DNA of 58,344 nucleotides from Symsagittifera roscoffensis (lineage: Eukaryota > Xenacoelomorpha > Acoela > Convolutidae): NCBI RefSeq assembly GCF_963678635.1, contig NC_087069.1:11907186-11965529 (forward strand), written 5' to 3'. Positions within the stretch are counted from its first letter, which is position 1. The number at the start of each line of letters is the position of its first letter. A program made the position numbers and the translations under genes. The notes under the pieces are model-generated. The model was not told where the DNA came from. It saw nothing but the letters and a program-made list of their open reading frames with translations, and did no database searches. Shown here one piece after another: positions 10,734 to 22,244 of the stretch.

Positions 10734-11210
10734 TAAGAAAATTGTTTCTATCAGAAAATTTTTGAAAATCTGAAATGGAAATTCATCAGATTTTAAAATT
10801 GAACCACTACAAAAATTACAAGAGTGGTGCACAGATGATTGTTATTGCAGATTGTATATTTTTAACTGGTATAGAAACACACTAAGTTCAATAATTTTGT
10901 TAAAAAGATGGAGAGGAGATTTCAGAAAGGAAGAGTACTGCCAGATTTATCAATAATGGTTCTACTTAGAAGAGTTAAGTCAGATTCAGTGGTCTATCAG
11001 TAAAAAACAAAACAATGGAAGAACCTTTAAAACAAAATTTGGAGTTTAGGAACATCAATTCGAGTACTGTTTTGAATTTGATACAAGTACAAATTTTAGA
11101 TTCGTCAGAATATCTTCTTAATCGATTGTCTAAATTAAATCGATTTCCTATTCTACAAAATAAAAAAAAACGATAAAATGTTTATTTTGCTAAATTTTTT
11201 CACTGGTTAG
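10734..11210 (+). pseudogene. Second exon of the two-exon cassette ORF, copy 1, decayed
   Basis: A pyrimidine tract ending in TTTATTTCAG precedes 10734. The frame further on reads LQEWCTDD, YRNTLSSIILLKRWRGDFRK and EYCQIYQ, then a TAA. A later segment matches the QFEYCFEFDTNTK block of the other copies but is in a different frame. The same decayed exon lies at 12687-13163 in the duplicate. Confidence 0.4.
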
Positions 11211-11486
11211 AAATTGACAGAGTTAATAAAATTTTGATAGAATTCAAAATTTGAATTGAAGTACGAAAAGAGAAAAAAAACAGACAACAGATCTATTCTA
11301 TCTCAATTTGGAGTCAAATGTATATGTTAGTTATGTTAGAAATTTTTTCAAAGAATTGATTGATTGGGAACTTTTATAATCTGTGGATGAGCCCACAAAT
11401 ATTACCTGTGAAGGAAAACTCGATTTTGATTAATGATATCAAAAAAAAATTTTGTTTTAAGTTCGTTATGCTCAATTTAGATTCAT

Positions 11487-11615
11487 AGAAACAAAAGAGT
11501 TGCATGTCTTGAATGTGACAGAGATTACACACGTAAAGATGCGTCAAGACATTGTAGAACCCTTGGTGTTTTGAAGTGTTCGAACTGTAACTTTTATACT
11601 TATGTTACACACTAA
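11487..11615 (+). pseudogene. Zinc-binding ORF, truncated copy 2
   Basis: This is identical to 9534-9662 but lacks the start region, because the duplication junction falls just upstream. The CCAAT cluster that precedes other copies is missing here, replaced by the end of the first duplicate. Confidence 0.45.
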
Positions 11616-12084
11616 TCAAAAACATTTTGTGATTGGAAACAACAATGTGTAAAAAGTACCCAAAATGGAACTTAGCTTGATGTGACTATACCTGAATATA
11701 AATTGTGTTTGTATAAAGTGTAAAGACAATCAATTTCTTGATTTATGTAATGATGTTTGTCTAATCTCTAAAGATTCTGGCTAGATGTTCGTATTAAAAT
11801 TAAGTGAAATTTGCAATTTTTCAAGGAACAGAAAGAATTGTGAGTAGACACACAAAACTCCTGGGTGACTTTGTTTTTTTCGTAAAAATTTTTGAGAACA
11901 AAAATTAAGGATTTTTTAAAATAATCTAAACAAACATGTGAAAAGAGCTTGACACAAAGCAGCTGTCATTGAGAAGAATGATTTTTGCAGAATCTGGTAG
12001 ATTTATGTAGCAGTAGTAACGCCTACGCAATTTCCATTAAGGGAAACTTCATGCAAATCCTTACATATTATAAACTATTTCCAT

Positions 12085-12384
12085 ATGACTCATACTGCTG
12101 ATTTCCAATTTCATTTATCCCAAAATCAATTCTCCCAATTCTCCTCATCTGATCATTTTGCTCTTATAAAAAGTACTCAAAAAAAGTTGGTAGTCCTAAC
12201 TACATTGAATTTTCAGAAAATCAAGGGAGATTTGGGAGATTTGTTTGGTTCCAAAAATCCTACAACGGGAAATCCTACTTTCTTACTGAAGTCTAATTTT
12301 AGAGCTGTGATATCTGAGGAAAAGTCAGACAAATTATACAATTTAATTCAAACTAACATAAAACATTATTCAATTATCTATTAA
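12085..12384 (+). pseudogene. First exon of the two-exon cassette ORF, copy 2, shortened
   Basis: Exact duplicate of the frame at 10132-10431, as part of the 1953-bp tandem duplication. It carries the same internal deletion. Its matching second-exon remnant follows at 12687. Confidence 0.45.
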
Positions 12385-13424
12385 TTTTCCAGTTTTTGTT
12401 TAAAAAATTGAAGACAATTTTTTTATGATTATTTTTTCTAAATTTAAGTAAACGTTGTCATCTTTGAACAAAACTACAAACAAGAATGTAGTTGAAAACA
12501 TTATCAATAATTTTTGAGTTGATGTATTTCATTGATTATTTTCATTTTTTTTGTCAAAAATTGAAATTTTGATTGGCTACAAAAATTTTCTAGAGAGAAA
12601 AAGGTTTTTATGGTGATTTTTATCACTAAAAAAAAGTTGAAATGATAAAACAATTCATATGTTTTAAATTTTTCTGTTTATTTCAGTAAGAAAATTGTTT
12701 CTATCAGAAAATTTTTGAAAATCTGAAATGGAAATTCATCAGATTTTAAAATTGAACCACTACAAAAATTACAAGAGTGGTGCACAGATGATTGTTATTG
12801 CAGATTGTATATTTTTAACTGGTATAGAAACACACTAAGTTCAATAATTTTGTTAAAAAGATGGAGAGGAGATTTCAGAAAGGAAGAGTACTGCCAGATT
12901 TATCAATAATGGTTCTACTTAGAAGAGTTAAGTCAGATTCAGTGGTCTATCAGTAAAAAACAAAACAATGGAAGAACCTTTAAAACAAAATTTGGAGTTT
13001 AGGAACATCAATTCGAGTACTGTTTTGAATTTGATACAAGTACAAATTTTAGATTCGTCAGAATATCTTCTTAATCGATTGTCTAAATTAAATCGATTTC
13101 CTATTCTACAAAATAAAAAAAAACGATAAAATGTTTATTTTGCTAAATTTTTTCACTGGTTAGAAATTGACAGAGTTAATAAAATTTTGATAGAATTCAA
13201 AATTTGAATTGAAGTACGAAAAGAGAAAAAAAACAGACAACAGATCTATTCTATCTCAATTTGGAGTCAAATGTATATGTTAGTTATGTTAGAAATTTTT
13301 TCAAAGAATTGATTGATTGGGAACTTTTATAATCTGTGGATGAGCCCACAAATATTACCTGTGAAGGAAAACTCGATTTTGATTAATGATATCAAAAAAA
13401 AATTTTGTTTTAAGTTCGTTATGC

Positions 13425-13560
13425 TCAATTCTGATTGGTTGATATCAAAAAGATAAATTTTTGCTGTAAGTAAAGCTCGTTTTTGATTGGTTGATTCAAG
13501 TAATAAAAAAATTTTCTTAAAAAATGGTCGATTCTGATTGGTTGACATCAAATTTTTGGA
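13425..13560 (+). promoter_or_regulatory. CCAAT-box cluster upstream of zinc ORF copy 3
   Basis: CTGATTGGTTGATATCA near 13431, TTGATTGGTTGATTCA near 13485 and CTGATTGGTTGACATCA near 13531 form three inverted CCAAT boxes at roughly 50-bp spacing. They lie about 220-350 bp upstream of the ATG at 13778. The core and flanks fit the NF-Y consensus. A promoter role is inferred from motif repetition and position. Confidence 0.5.
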
Positions 13561-13777
13561 AAACTGCTCGGTTAGACTGGATGATTTTTCCATCTGGGTC
13601 AAATAGGAAGACATCTATTCTGATTTTTTTCCAGTTAAAAACAATTGGTTAAGAATTTCGCTTGTTTTTTTTTTACTTTTAATATATTTTGAAGCTATTC
13701 AACTCATTTCATCATTGGAAAATTCCGGGAAAATCTGAATTTCCTATTTTTTTCATGTTCGTTGTTTACTTATTGAG

Positions 13778-13980
13778 ATGCCGTCATTCAATAGAAACAA
13801 AAAAAGTTGTGTCTTGAATGTGACAGAGATTACACACGTAAAGATTCGTCAAGACAATGTAGATCCTGTGTTGTTTTGAAGTGTTTGAACTGTAACTTTT
13901 ATACTTTTGAAATCACTAATCAAAAACATTTTGTGATTGGAAACGACAATGTGTAAAAAGCACCCAAAATGGAACTTTGG
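13778..13980 (+). pseudogene. Zinc-binding ORF, copy 3, frameshifted
   Basis: ATG at 13778 gives MPSFNRN, then a deletion near 13805 (AAAAAAAGTTGTGTC compared with AAAGAGTTGCATGTC in copy 4) throws the first Cys motif out of frame. Downstream, the original frame resumes as LKCLNCNFYTF followed by the TNQKHFVIGNDNV segment and a stop. The first HC pair has also changed to QC. It is not functional. Confidence 0.45.
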
Positions 13981-14282
13981 TTTCAATTGAATACGAATTT
14001 TAGACAAAAACTTCATAAAAAGAAGCTGAAACCTGATTGAACACAACTGTAATTTGAATAAGGAAAAACAATTCTGATTGGTTATACCCACACATTCGAC
14101 TTGAAGGTACCCATTTCTCTAAACTAAAAATCATTTTTTTCTCAAATTAACTACCATCAACTATCTGATTTCTCAGCTCCAAATACTTCAACCATAACTT
14201 AACTTTCGTCAACTACTTCCCTCTCAACTGTAAATCAATCGTTCTTTTCACTCTGTATCTTTTAGTCAACTTATTGCTCAAA

Positions 14283-14776
14283 ATGATCTTCTCAGCGCAA
14301 AACAGCAACCTTATGTTCTCGGTAGAGTTTTCGCTTGATCCAGTAAAATTCCAAGTGCGAAAAACAGTGTCTCGAGATTTTCTAGCCCGAATGGACATCT
14401 CAATCCAAGTCTGGCAGATGGTGGAGGTGATGCGAAGAGACTTCAACTGACATCATATGACGCAAGTTCCCATCAGAGCTACCAACTTGGAACCATGCAA
14501 TTGATGAAGGAAGTGTCTGAGCATGTAGGAATTAACTACCCCGAGATTCCTAACTCTAGATGTGTGGCACAACAAGTCGACTATTTTCTTTTTCCTTGGA
14601 AGGGAGAGGAATCTGTGGAGAACCCAATTACTATCGAAGAGGATGAGGGGTTCTCTGAGCCAAGAACTCCAGTCAGCGAACCACCAAGACAACAACCGGC
14701 GATTGAGGCAAAACCAGTTTTGAGAACTCAGCTGCTCGACAGCTCTTTGATTTGTAAAAAAATTGGGGTTTCGTAA
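14283..14776 (+). pseudogene. Acidic cassette ORF, copy 3, broken
   Basis: ATG at 14283 opens 55 codons (MIFSAQNSNLMFSVEF through VEVMRRDF), ending at a TGA where copy 4 has GGA. A 1-bp deletion near 14482 shifts the frame compared with copy 4. The later frame (14495-14776) encodes NYPEIPNSR, then the acidic stretch ENPITIEEDEGFSEPRTPV and a Pro/Gln-rich tail. Matching frames in copies 3 and 4, with the breaks in different places, show that one continuous ORF of about 160 codons was ancestral. No domain was recognised. Most differences between the copies change residues, so selection has been relaxed. Confidence 0.45.
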
Positions 14777-15930
14777 TATAATTTTTTCGCATCCAGAGGT
14801 TTTATTTTAAAGAGATAGGAACAAAGAGATAAGGTAAGAGGTTATGGAAAAATCTGTAATACACATTTTTGCAAAAATCATATCAATTTTGAATTTTGCA
14901 AAACACAGAATTTTTGCAGGATTGTAAAAACAATTAAAATATTTCGTCTTCTAGAATTTTTCAGATCATTTTTTCCAGAATTGATAAAAAAAACATTACA
15001 GTTTTTGCATACACGATGAAAACATTATAAGATGTTTTTGCAAATTGCAGTGCTTTTCTTAACCGTTTTTGCATACTTTTTAAAGAAATCAAAGAAAAAC
15101 TCGCAATATAAGAAAATTTTCATTAATTGTTTTTGCTTTCTAAAAAACTACTATACAACTTTTTCTTGCACTGTTAAAAATTTCAGTAAAACTTCTTGCT
15201 CTTATTTTTGATCTCAAAGAAATCTATTTATTGCATCTATGTTCATCAAAAATATCAGAAAAACAATGCTTTAGGATAGCAAATAGCACTCCAAAACAAT
15301 AATGTTGAAACTTTATGACAATGATTAAACAAGTCTTTAACAAAAATTTTGCGTTTTTTGCAATTGCATAAGAAAAAATAAATTTGTCTTTTGAATATGT
15401 TTTGTAAAAAACTTAAAAAAAAGTCGCCTCATGCAAAATTTCGTCTCGAAAAGTTTAGCATACTTGTTTAAAACATCATTACAATTTTTGCATCTTGTGA
15501 AGAAGTAACATACATTTTTTTGTTGAAAAGAATTAAAGATTAAATGTAATTATCTTTGACAAGATTTTTATGAAGAAATATTCAAAAACTATTATAAAAA
15601 AAACAAGCTCATTGTTTACAGAATTATAACCATCACTAAAACAATCAAATGTTCATAATCTGAGTTTTGAACTTTCCAAATTCTGTCTACAAAAGCTGAG
15701 CCCAGAGTTTGCGTAGATGCAAGTTTATGATTAGAACTTAGATAATGTTTTTTCAACTTTTTCCGGACGAGTCATTTCTTTGATACGATTGGTGTTTTTA
15801 TAGCTCCTTTTAATAGCTCCTTTTTTATAGCTCTTTGTTACGCTTGGTGTTTTTCCATCGTAAATTATCAGAACAACGCATAAAGCTGATTGAAGACTTC
15901 CCCACTCGATGTGACAATCTTCGAACAAAA
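14777..15930. other. Cassette spacer, AT-rich, no gene
   Basis: This stretch follows the acidic ORF in unit 3 and matches 19406-20030 in unit 4 only in part (AGAGGTTTTATTTTAAAGAG near 14796 and 19452). It contains TTTTTGCA phrases at frequent, irregular intervals. I see no coding frame. Confidence 0.5.
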
Positions 15931-16311
15931 TCCGTGTTTGTACAAAATGTAAAGACAATCACTTTCTTGATTTATGTATTGATATTTGTTTAATCTCTGA
16001 AAAGTTTATCAAGAGATGTTCTTATTGATATTAAATGAAAATTGCAACTTTCCAAGAAACAGAAACAATAGTGAGTAGACACGTAGTTTGCCTGGGTTAC
16101 TATGTATTTTTGGAAAATTTTTTGAAAACAGAAAAAATGCTTTATCTTTATAATTTGAATAAAAGTGGGAAGAGCTTGACACATAGCAGCTGTCATTGAG
16201 AAGAAAGATTTTTGCAGAAACTGGTGGATTTATGTAGCAGTAGTAAGGCCTACGCGATTTCCATTTAGCGAATTTTCATACAAAACTTTCCATATTTGAT
16301 ACTACTTCCAT

Positions 16312-17777
16312 ATGACTCATACTTCCGTTTTCATTCATCCCAAAACGTTTTGGTTGTCCGTTTTGATTGTCCCAATTACAATAATTTTTCAAAAAATCAA
16401 AAAAGAATTGGGAGATTTGATTGGTTCCGAAGATCCTACAAGTGGGAAAATTTTGGAACCGTGCTTTCAACTATCAAAAATAAACAATTTTGGACAATTT
16501 AAAAGATCTCAACGAGTCTATCTTAGTGCAAAAGGAAGGAGAAGCAAGCAAAATCGCCAATCCGGAATTTTGTTCTTCAAGATGCTGAAAACCTTGGACT
16601 CGTACCTATATATGAAGCCAAACCTGGTAAAGAATCAACTATGGATCAGTAGCTCGACATCTGTAAAAGGGTCTATGAAATAGCAACATACTTTATGAGG
16701 AGTGCGTGTGTAACAATCAAGTACAATGTAAACAAGCCGCCCAAAATTCAGACTCGACCCTTCACTGCAAAGGAAAAAGAAGACTTGAAGCAAGTTTCAT
16801 ATGTTAACTATCTTTGAATGAATTGAAAGATAGCTCCCAAATTTTGGGAAAATTTATGTTTTTTGATAATCGTAGATCTCAGTAATGCTTTGTAATGTTT
16901 TGTATGTTTGGTTTTTAACTCATTATTGGTTCAAAATTAATTATCCCCAGTGAAGTGTATATTTAGAGCTATGATCTCTGAGGAAAAGTCAGACAAAAGA
17001 TACAATTTAAATCAAATGAACAGAAAATATAAGCCAATTATCAGTTCATTATCCAGTTATTGTTTAAAAATTTGCAAAAAAAACATATTTTATGACCGTT
17101 TTTGTCTAAATTTAAGTAAATGTTGTTTATTTGAACGAAGTTACAAACAAGAATGTAGTTGGAAAAATTAACAATTGGTTGTTTTCTTTTTTCTTGTCAT
17201 AAATTGAGGTTTTGATTGGCTACGTTATTTTTCTAATTGAAAAAATTTTTTTATGGTGATTCAAATTACAAAAGAAATTTAAAATGATAAAACAATTCAA
17301 GTTTTTTAAATTTCTTTGTTTATTTCAGTAAGAAAAGTGTTTCTATCGAAAGCGTTTTCAATATCTGAAAAAATACAAGAGTGGTGAACAGATGATGTTG
17401 ATGGAGATGGTATTAGTTTTAACTTGTATAGAAACACAGAAAGTTCAAAAGTTTTGTTAAAGAGATGGAGAGATTTCAGAAAAGAAGAGTACTGCCAGAT
17501 TTATCAACACTGTTTATATTTAGAATAGTTAAGTCAGATTCAATGGTCTATCAGTTCAAAACAAAACAATGGAAAAGCCTATGAAACAAAAACTGCAGAT
17601 AAAGATTATCAATTCGAGTACTGTTTTGAATTCGATAAAAAAACAAAATCAGGATTTGTCAGAATATCTTTCCATCGATTATCCAAATTTAAGAGACTTC
17701 CGGTTGTTTGTACTACAAAATACCAAAAAGAAAACAATAAAAGGGTTATTTTGCTAACTTCGTTTTTCAATGGTTAG
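16312..17777 (+). pseudogene. Two-exon cassette ORF, copy 3
   Basis: Exon 1 starts at ATG 16312 (MTHTSVF), passes through FQKIKKELGDLIGSEDPTSG, shifts frame near 16535, then reads ENLGLVPIYEAKPGKESTMD, KRVYEIATYFM and KPPKIQTRPFTAKEKEDLKQ. The candidate intron is 16872-17328 (donor GTAGAT, acceptor TTTATTTCAG), and its phase fits. Exon 2 reads NLYRNTESSKVLLKRWRDF, EYCQIYQ, IQWSISSKQNNGKAYETK, DYQFEYCFEFDKKTKSGFVR and ends at TAG 17775. In-frame stops occur at 16650 (TAG), 17385 (TGA) and 17526 (TAG). The reading is otherwise long and coding-like, so this was a real gene of roughly 380 codons. I recognise no family. Confidence 0.5.
16872..17328 (+). other. Candidate intron in the cassette ORF, copy 3
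   Basis: The 3' end has a pyrimidine-rich tract ending in TTTATTTCAG that is kept in all four copies. The donor in copy 4 is a perfect GTAAGT; here it has become GTAGAT. Joining the flanks keeps one reading frame in both copies, with a split codon C/TA here and C/CT in copy 4. Confidence 0.45.
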
Positions 17778-18044
17778 AAAGAGAACGAATCAATGAAATT
17801 TTGATAAAAATTTCAAAATTTGATTTGGTGATCACAAAAACAATATAAACCAGACAAGAAAGCTAATCTATCTCACTTTAGTGTCAAATGTGTTCGTTAT
17901 TTATGTTAGAAAATTTTTTCAATAAAATTTATTGATGGGGAAGTTTTTCAAACATAGCTTTGTTGTTCTGAGCTAAAGTTTTTTAAAGTCTGTGAATATT
18001 TCCTTCTAGTTTGTTAAGACCACAAGTATAAACAAAGAAGGAAA

Positions 18045-18175
18045 GCTCGATACTGATTGGTTAATATCACAAAAGATAAATTTTCATTAAAAGCAATGCT
18101 TGTTTCTGATTGGTTTATATCAAAAAAAAATTCCTTGTAAAAAAACTCGATTCTGATTAGTTGATATCAAATCTT
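18045..18175 (+). promoter_or_regulatory. CCAAT-box cluster upstream of zinc ORF copy 4
   Basis: ACTGATTGGTTAATATCA near 18052 and TTCTGATTGGTTTATATCA near 18104 keep the box. A third, TTCTGATTAGTTGATATCA near 18152, has lost it. They lie about 220-340 bp before the ATG at 18394, matching the position in the other units. Confidence 0.5.
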
Positions 18176-18393
18176 TTGAAAACTTCTTGATTAGATTGGA
18201 TTTTTTTTTCATCTTGGTCAATTAGGATGATATTCATTCCAATTTTTGCTCACGTTAATACAATTGATCAAGAAATTTGTCGTTCTTATTTACTTTTATT
18301 ATTTTTTTGAAGCTATTGAACTGTTTTTATTGAAAAGTTTCGAGACATTCTAAATCTCCAACTTATTCTGAAGTTCGTTGCTTACTTATTGAG

Positions 18394-18573
18394 ATGCCGT
18401 CACAGAATAGAAACGAAAGAGTTGCATGTCTTGATTGTGGCAGACAATACACACGTGAAGATGCGTCAAGACATTGTAGAACCTGTGGTGTTTTGAAGTA
18501 TTCGAAGGGAACTTTTATACTTTTAAACGCACTAATCAAAAACATTGTTGTGATTGGAAACGACAATGTGTAA
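18394..18573 (+). CDS. Small Cys/His zinc-binding ORF, copy 4 (59 codons)
   Basis: ATG at 18394 follows a conserved TTACTTATTGAG leader. The protein starts MPSQNRNERVACLDCGRQYT and continues REDASRHCRTCG, then loses the second knuckle (KYSKGTF where other copies have KCSNCNF) and stops at 18571. The visible pattern is Cys-x2-Cys-x11-His-Cys-x2-Cys, consistent with one zinc site; the family is unknown. A second frame just downstream (CDWKRQCVKSNKIGTLFPIG to a stop near 18650) looks like the original C-terminus and suggests a 1-2 bp frameshift near 18545. It may therefore be a shortened protein or a pseudogene. Confidence 0.4.
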   Translation: MPSQNRNERVACLDCGRQYTREDASRHCRTCGVLKYSKGTFILLNALIKNIVVIGNDNV

Positions 18574-18898
18574 AAAGTAACAAAATTGGAACTTTGTTTC
18601 CAATTGGACACAACTTTAAGACAAGAAGTCCAAAAGAGGAAGCTGAAACCTGATTGGACATGACTACAACTCGAATGAGGAAAATCAATTCTGATTGGTT
18701 ATACCCACACATTCGATTGAAGGTACCCATTTCTCTGAATTAAAAATCATTTTACTTTCAAAATAACTACCATCAACTACCTGCTTTCTCAGCTCTAAAT
18801 ACTTTAACTCCAACTTACCTACCGTCAAATACTTCCCTCTCAACTGTAATTCAATCGTTCTTTTTACTCTGTATATTTTACTCAACTTATTGCTCAAA

Positions 18899-19405
18899 AT
18901 GATCTTCTCAGTGCAAAACAGCAACCCTATGTTCTTGGTAGAGTTTTCGCCTGATTTATTACAAATACAAGTGCGAAAAACAGTGTCTGGAGTTTTTCTA
19001 GCCCGATTGGACATCCCAATCTAAGTCTGGCACATGGTGGAGGTGATGCGAAGAGACTTCAGCGGACATCATATGACGCAATTTCCCATCACAGCGAACC
19101 AACATGGAACCACGCAATTGATGGAGGAATTGTCTGAGCATGAGGGAATGAACCATCCCGAGATTCCTAACTCTAGATATGAGGCACAACGAGTTGACGA
19201 TTTCCTTTTTCCTTCGGAGGAAGAGGGATGTGTGGAGAACCCAATTACTATCGAAGAGGATGAGGGGTTCTCTGAGCCAAGACTCCAGTCAGCGAACCAC
19301 CAAGACAACCACCGGCGATGGAGGCAAGACCATTTTTGCGCTCCATTGAGAAAGTGCATACTTTTTAGAACTCAGCTGCTCAACAGCTCTTTGATTTGTA
19401 ATTAA
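18899..19405 (+). pseudogene. Acidic cassette ORF, copy 4, broken
   Basis: ATG at 18899 (MIFSVQNSNPMFLVEF) ends early at a TAA near 19020, where copy 3 has CAA. The same frame reopens at 19034 for 123 codons with MRRDFSGHHMTQFPITANQH, HPEIPNSRYEAQRVDDFLFP and ENPITIEEDEGFSEPR. A 1-bp deletion after SEPR (near 19284) then throws the Pro-rich tail out of frame compared with copy 3. The damage differs from that in copy 3, so the two copies decayed separately. Confidence 0.45.
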
Positions 19406-20499
19406 TTTGGTTAATGTCTTTTGTTTGGTAATACAGTTTTGTTCGTATCCAGAGGTTTTATTTTAAAGAGATAGGAACAAAGAAATAAGGTAGGAGGTTA
19501 TGGAAAAATCTGTAGGCCCCTTTATTGAAAAACTATATAAATTTTGCACTTCGTAAAACACAAAACTTTTGCGAGATGGTAAAAACGATTAAAGCATTTT
19601 CTTCTTCTAAAATTTTTCAGATCATTTTTTACAGACTTGATAAAATAAACGTCACAATTTTTGCGTTTATGAGAAAATTATTAATACAAGTTTTTGCAAC
19701 TTGCATTGTTTTTCTTAACATTTTTGCATGCTTTTTTTAAAAATTTAAGAAAAACTTGCAAAATAGAAAAATTTCGATTAATTTTTTTTGCTTTTTAAGA
19801 AAACATTATGCAATTTATTCTTGCACTGTTAATAATTAAAGTAAGTGATTTTCTTGTTTTTAATTGCGCCCATGAAGAATTGCGCCCATAAAAATCAGAA
19901 AAACAATGTATTAAGATAGGGAACAGCACTCGCAAACAAAAAATTTTTGGCAATGATTCAAAAATCTTTTTACCGTAAACTTTTTTTTTAAAAGAGTCGT
20001 TTCCTCGATACGCTTGGTGTTTTTTATATCTCCTTTGCATCGTAAATTATGCTGAACACCGCAAATAAGCTGATTGAATACATCCCCACTTGATATGACA
20101 AAACTTGAAAAAAATCTGTGTTTGCACAAAGTGTAAAGACAATCAGTTTCTTGATATTTGTATTGATATTTGTCTAATCTCTGAAGAATCTGGCTAAGAG
20201 ATGTTACATTTAAAATTAAATGAAACCTGCAACTTTCCAAGGATCAGGAAACACCGTGAGTAGAGACGTAATTTGCCTGGGTTACTATGTGTTTTTTCGT
20301 AAAATTTGTTGAAAACAGAAAGCAATGATTTATGACTATAATCTGAAAAAAAGTGGGAAGAGCTTGACGCATAGCAGCTGTCATTGAGAAGAATGATTTT
20401 TGCAGAAACTGGTGGATTTATGAAGTAGTAGTAACGCCTACGCAATTTCCATATAAGGAAACTTCATACAAAACCTTCGATAATTGGTACTACTTCCAT

Positions 20500-21983
20500 A
20501 TGACTCATACTGCTGTCTTCCATTTCCATTTAATCTCAAAATCATTTCTCTCTATTCTCCTCATCTGATCAGTTTGCTCTTCAGAAATGTACTCAAGAAA
20601 AAACGATGGTCCCAATTACATTGACTTTTCAAAAAATCAAAAAAAAATTGGGAGATTTTTTTGGTTTCAAACATCCTACAAGTAGAAAAATACTGGGAAC
20701 CGTGCTTTCAACTATTAAAAATAAACGATTTTGGACAATATGAAAAGTCTCAACAAGTCTATTTTAGTGAAAAAGAAGGAAAAGCAATATCGGCAATCCG
20801 GAATACTGTTATTCACGATGCTGGAAACCTTGGACTCATACCTATATATGAAGACAAATCTGGAAAAGAATCAACTATGGATCAGGAGCCCGACATCTGC
20901 ATTAGAGTATATTGAATAGCAACAGACAACATGAGAAGGGTGTGTGTCAAAATCAAGAAGTACAGTGTAAACAAGCCGCCCAAAATTCAGATTCGACTCT
21001 TCACTGCAAAGGAAAATGAAGACTTGAAGCAAGTTTCATATGTCAACTAAACTTTGAATGAACTCAAAGATAGCTCCCAAATTTTGGGAGCGTTTATGTT
21101 TGTTGATAATCGTAAGTCTCAGTAATGCTTTGTAATGTTTTGTATGTTTGGTAATTAACATATTAATGGTTCAAAACTATTTTTTCCCAGTGAAGTGTAT
21201 TTTTAGAGCTATGATATCTGAGGAAAAGTCAGACAAAACATACTTTTTAATTCAAACTAACATAAAACATTAACCAATTATCAGTTAATTTTTTAGTTTC
21301 TGTTTGAAAAATTGTAGAAAAGCTTATTTTATGACTGTTTTTGTACGAATTTAAGCTAATTTTGTCTTATTTGAGTTTAATGTATTTTATTAGTTGTTTT
21401 CAATTTTTTGTCATAATTCGAGATTTTGATTGACCAAATCAGTTTTCTAACTGAGGGAAAAAGTTTTTATATTTGTTAATATTACAAAGTAAATTAAAAA
21501 AGATGTAGCATTTTTTAACACTCTTTGTTTACTTTAGCTAGAAAAATGTTTCTATCAAAAGCGGTTTCAATGACTGAAGAAGACATTCATCAGATTTCAA
21601 AAAATAAACAACTACAAAAAACTACGAGAGTGGGTCAGAGATGATGTTGTTGGAGGTTGTATTAATTTCAACATGTATAGAAACACAGAAAGTTCAAAAG
21701 TTTTGTTGAAAAGATGGGGAGAAGATTTCAGAAAAAAGGGTACTGCCAGATTTATCAACAATGTTCAAATCAGATTCAGTGGTCTATCAGTAAAAAACAA
21801 ACCTTTGGAAGAGCCTATGAAACCAAAATTGGAGATAAAGAACATCAATTCGAGTACTTTTTTGAATTTGATACTAATACAAAATCTAGATTTGTCAGAA
21901 TATCTTTTATTCCAAATTTAATAGTCTACCGACTGTTTATACTACAATATACTAATTTTGGTAATTTTTTTTTCACTGGTTGA
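20500..21983 (+). pseudogene. Two-exon cassette ORF, copy 4
   Basis: ATG at 20500 (MTHTAVFHFH) is followed by an early stop near 20567. A later frame is open from 20661 to a TGA near 20917, with INDFGQYEKSQQVYFSEKEG, GNLGLIPIYEDKSGKESTMD and EPDICIRVY; it continues past the stop with KPPKIQIRLFTAKENEDLKQ. The candidate intron is 21112-21537 (GTAAGT to TTTAG). Exon 2 reads MYRNTESSKVLLKRWGEDF, shifts frame near 21733, then reads IQWSISKKQTFGRAYETK and HQFEYFFEFDTNTKSRFVR and stops at 21981. Copy 4 keeps several residues that copy 3 has lost and the reverse, so both descend from an intact gene. Function is unknown. Confidence 0.5.
21112..21537 (+). other. Candidate intron in the cassette ORF, copy 4
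   Basis: The donor AATC/GTAAGT is canonical and the acceptor tract CTCTTTGTTTACTTTAG is canonical. The split codon keeps the coding frame across the junction. The intron contains the GAGGAAAAGTCAGACAAA block that is exonic in position only in the shortened copies 1 and 2. Confidence 0.5.
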
Positions 21984-22244
21984 TATAGAACAATTCAATA
22001 AAATTGACAGAAAATTCAAAATGTGAAATGAGTATCAAAAAAAAAACAATATAAACCAGACAAGAAACCTAATATATCTAATTTTAGTGTCAAATGTTTG
22101 TGTTGGCTATGTTAGAAACATTTTCAATAAATTAATCGTTTGGGATCTTTCATCAAAATAGCTTTGTTCTGATCTAGAAATTTTTAAAAACCTGTGAATA
22201 CTTCATTCTAATTTTTTAGGACCACAAATATTACCTGTGAGGGA

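Larger units (their letters stand above)
9532..13430 (+). repeat. Recent tandem duplication, unit 1953 bp, apparently identical copies
   Basis: Copy A (about 9532-11477) and copy B (about 11485-13430) match base for base wherever I compared them, at a constant offset of 1953. They include the 99-codon frames at 10132-10431 and 12085-12384. The junction lies at CTCAATT, then TTAGATTC, then ATAGAAAC near 11477-11486. The copies are much closer to each other than to the other cassettes, so this is either a very recent duplication or an assembly artefact. Confidence 0.85.

Noticed and set aside
13849-19359. Open frames on the - strand within the cassette units (for example 18685-19014)
   Set aside because: They lie opposite the acidic and zinc-binding frames. 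The + strand frames explain the conserved motifs better, though the evidence is not decisive.
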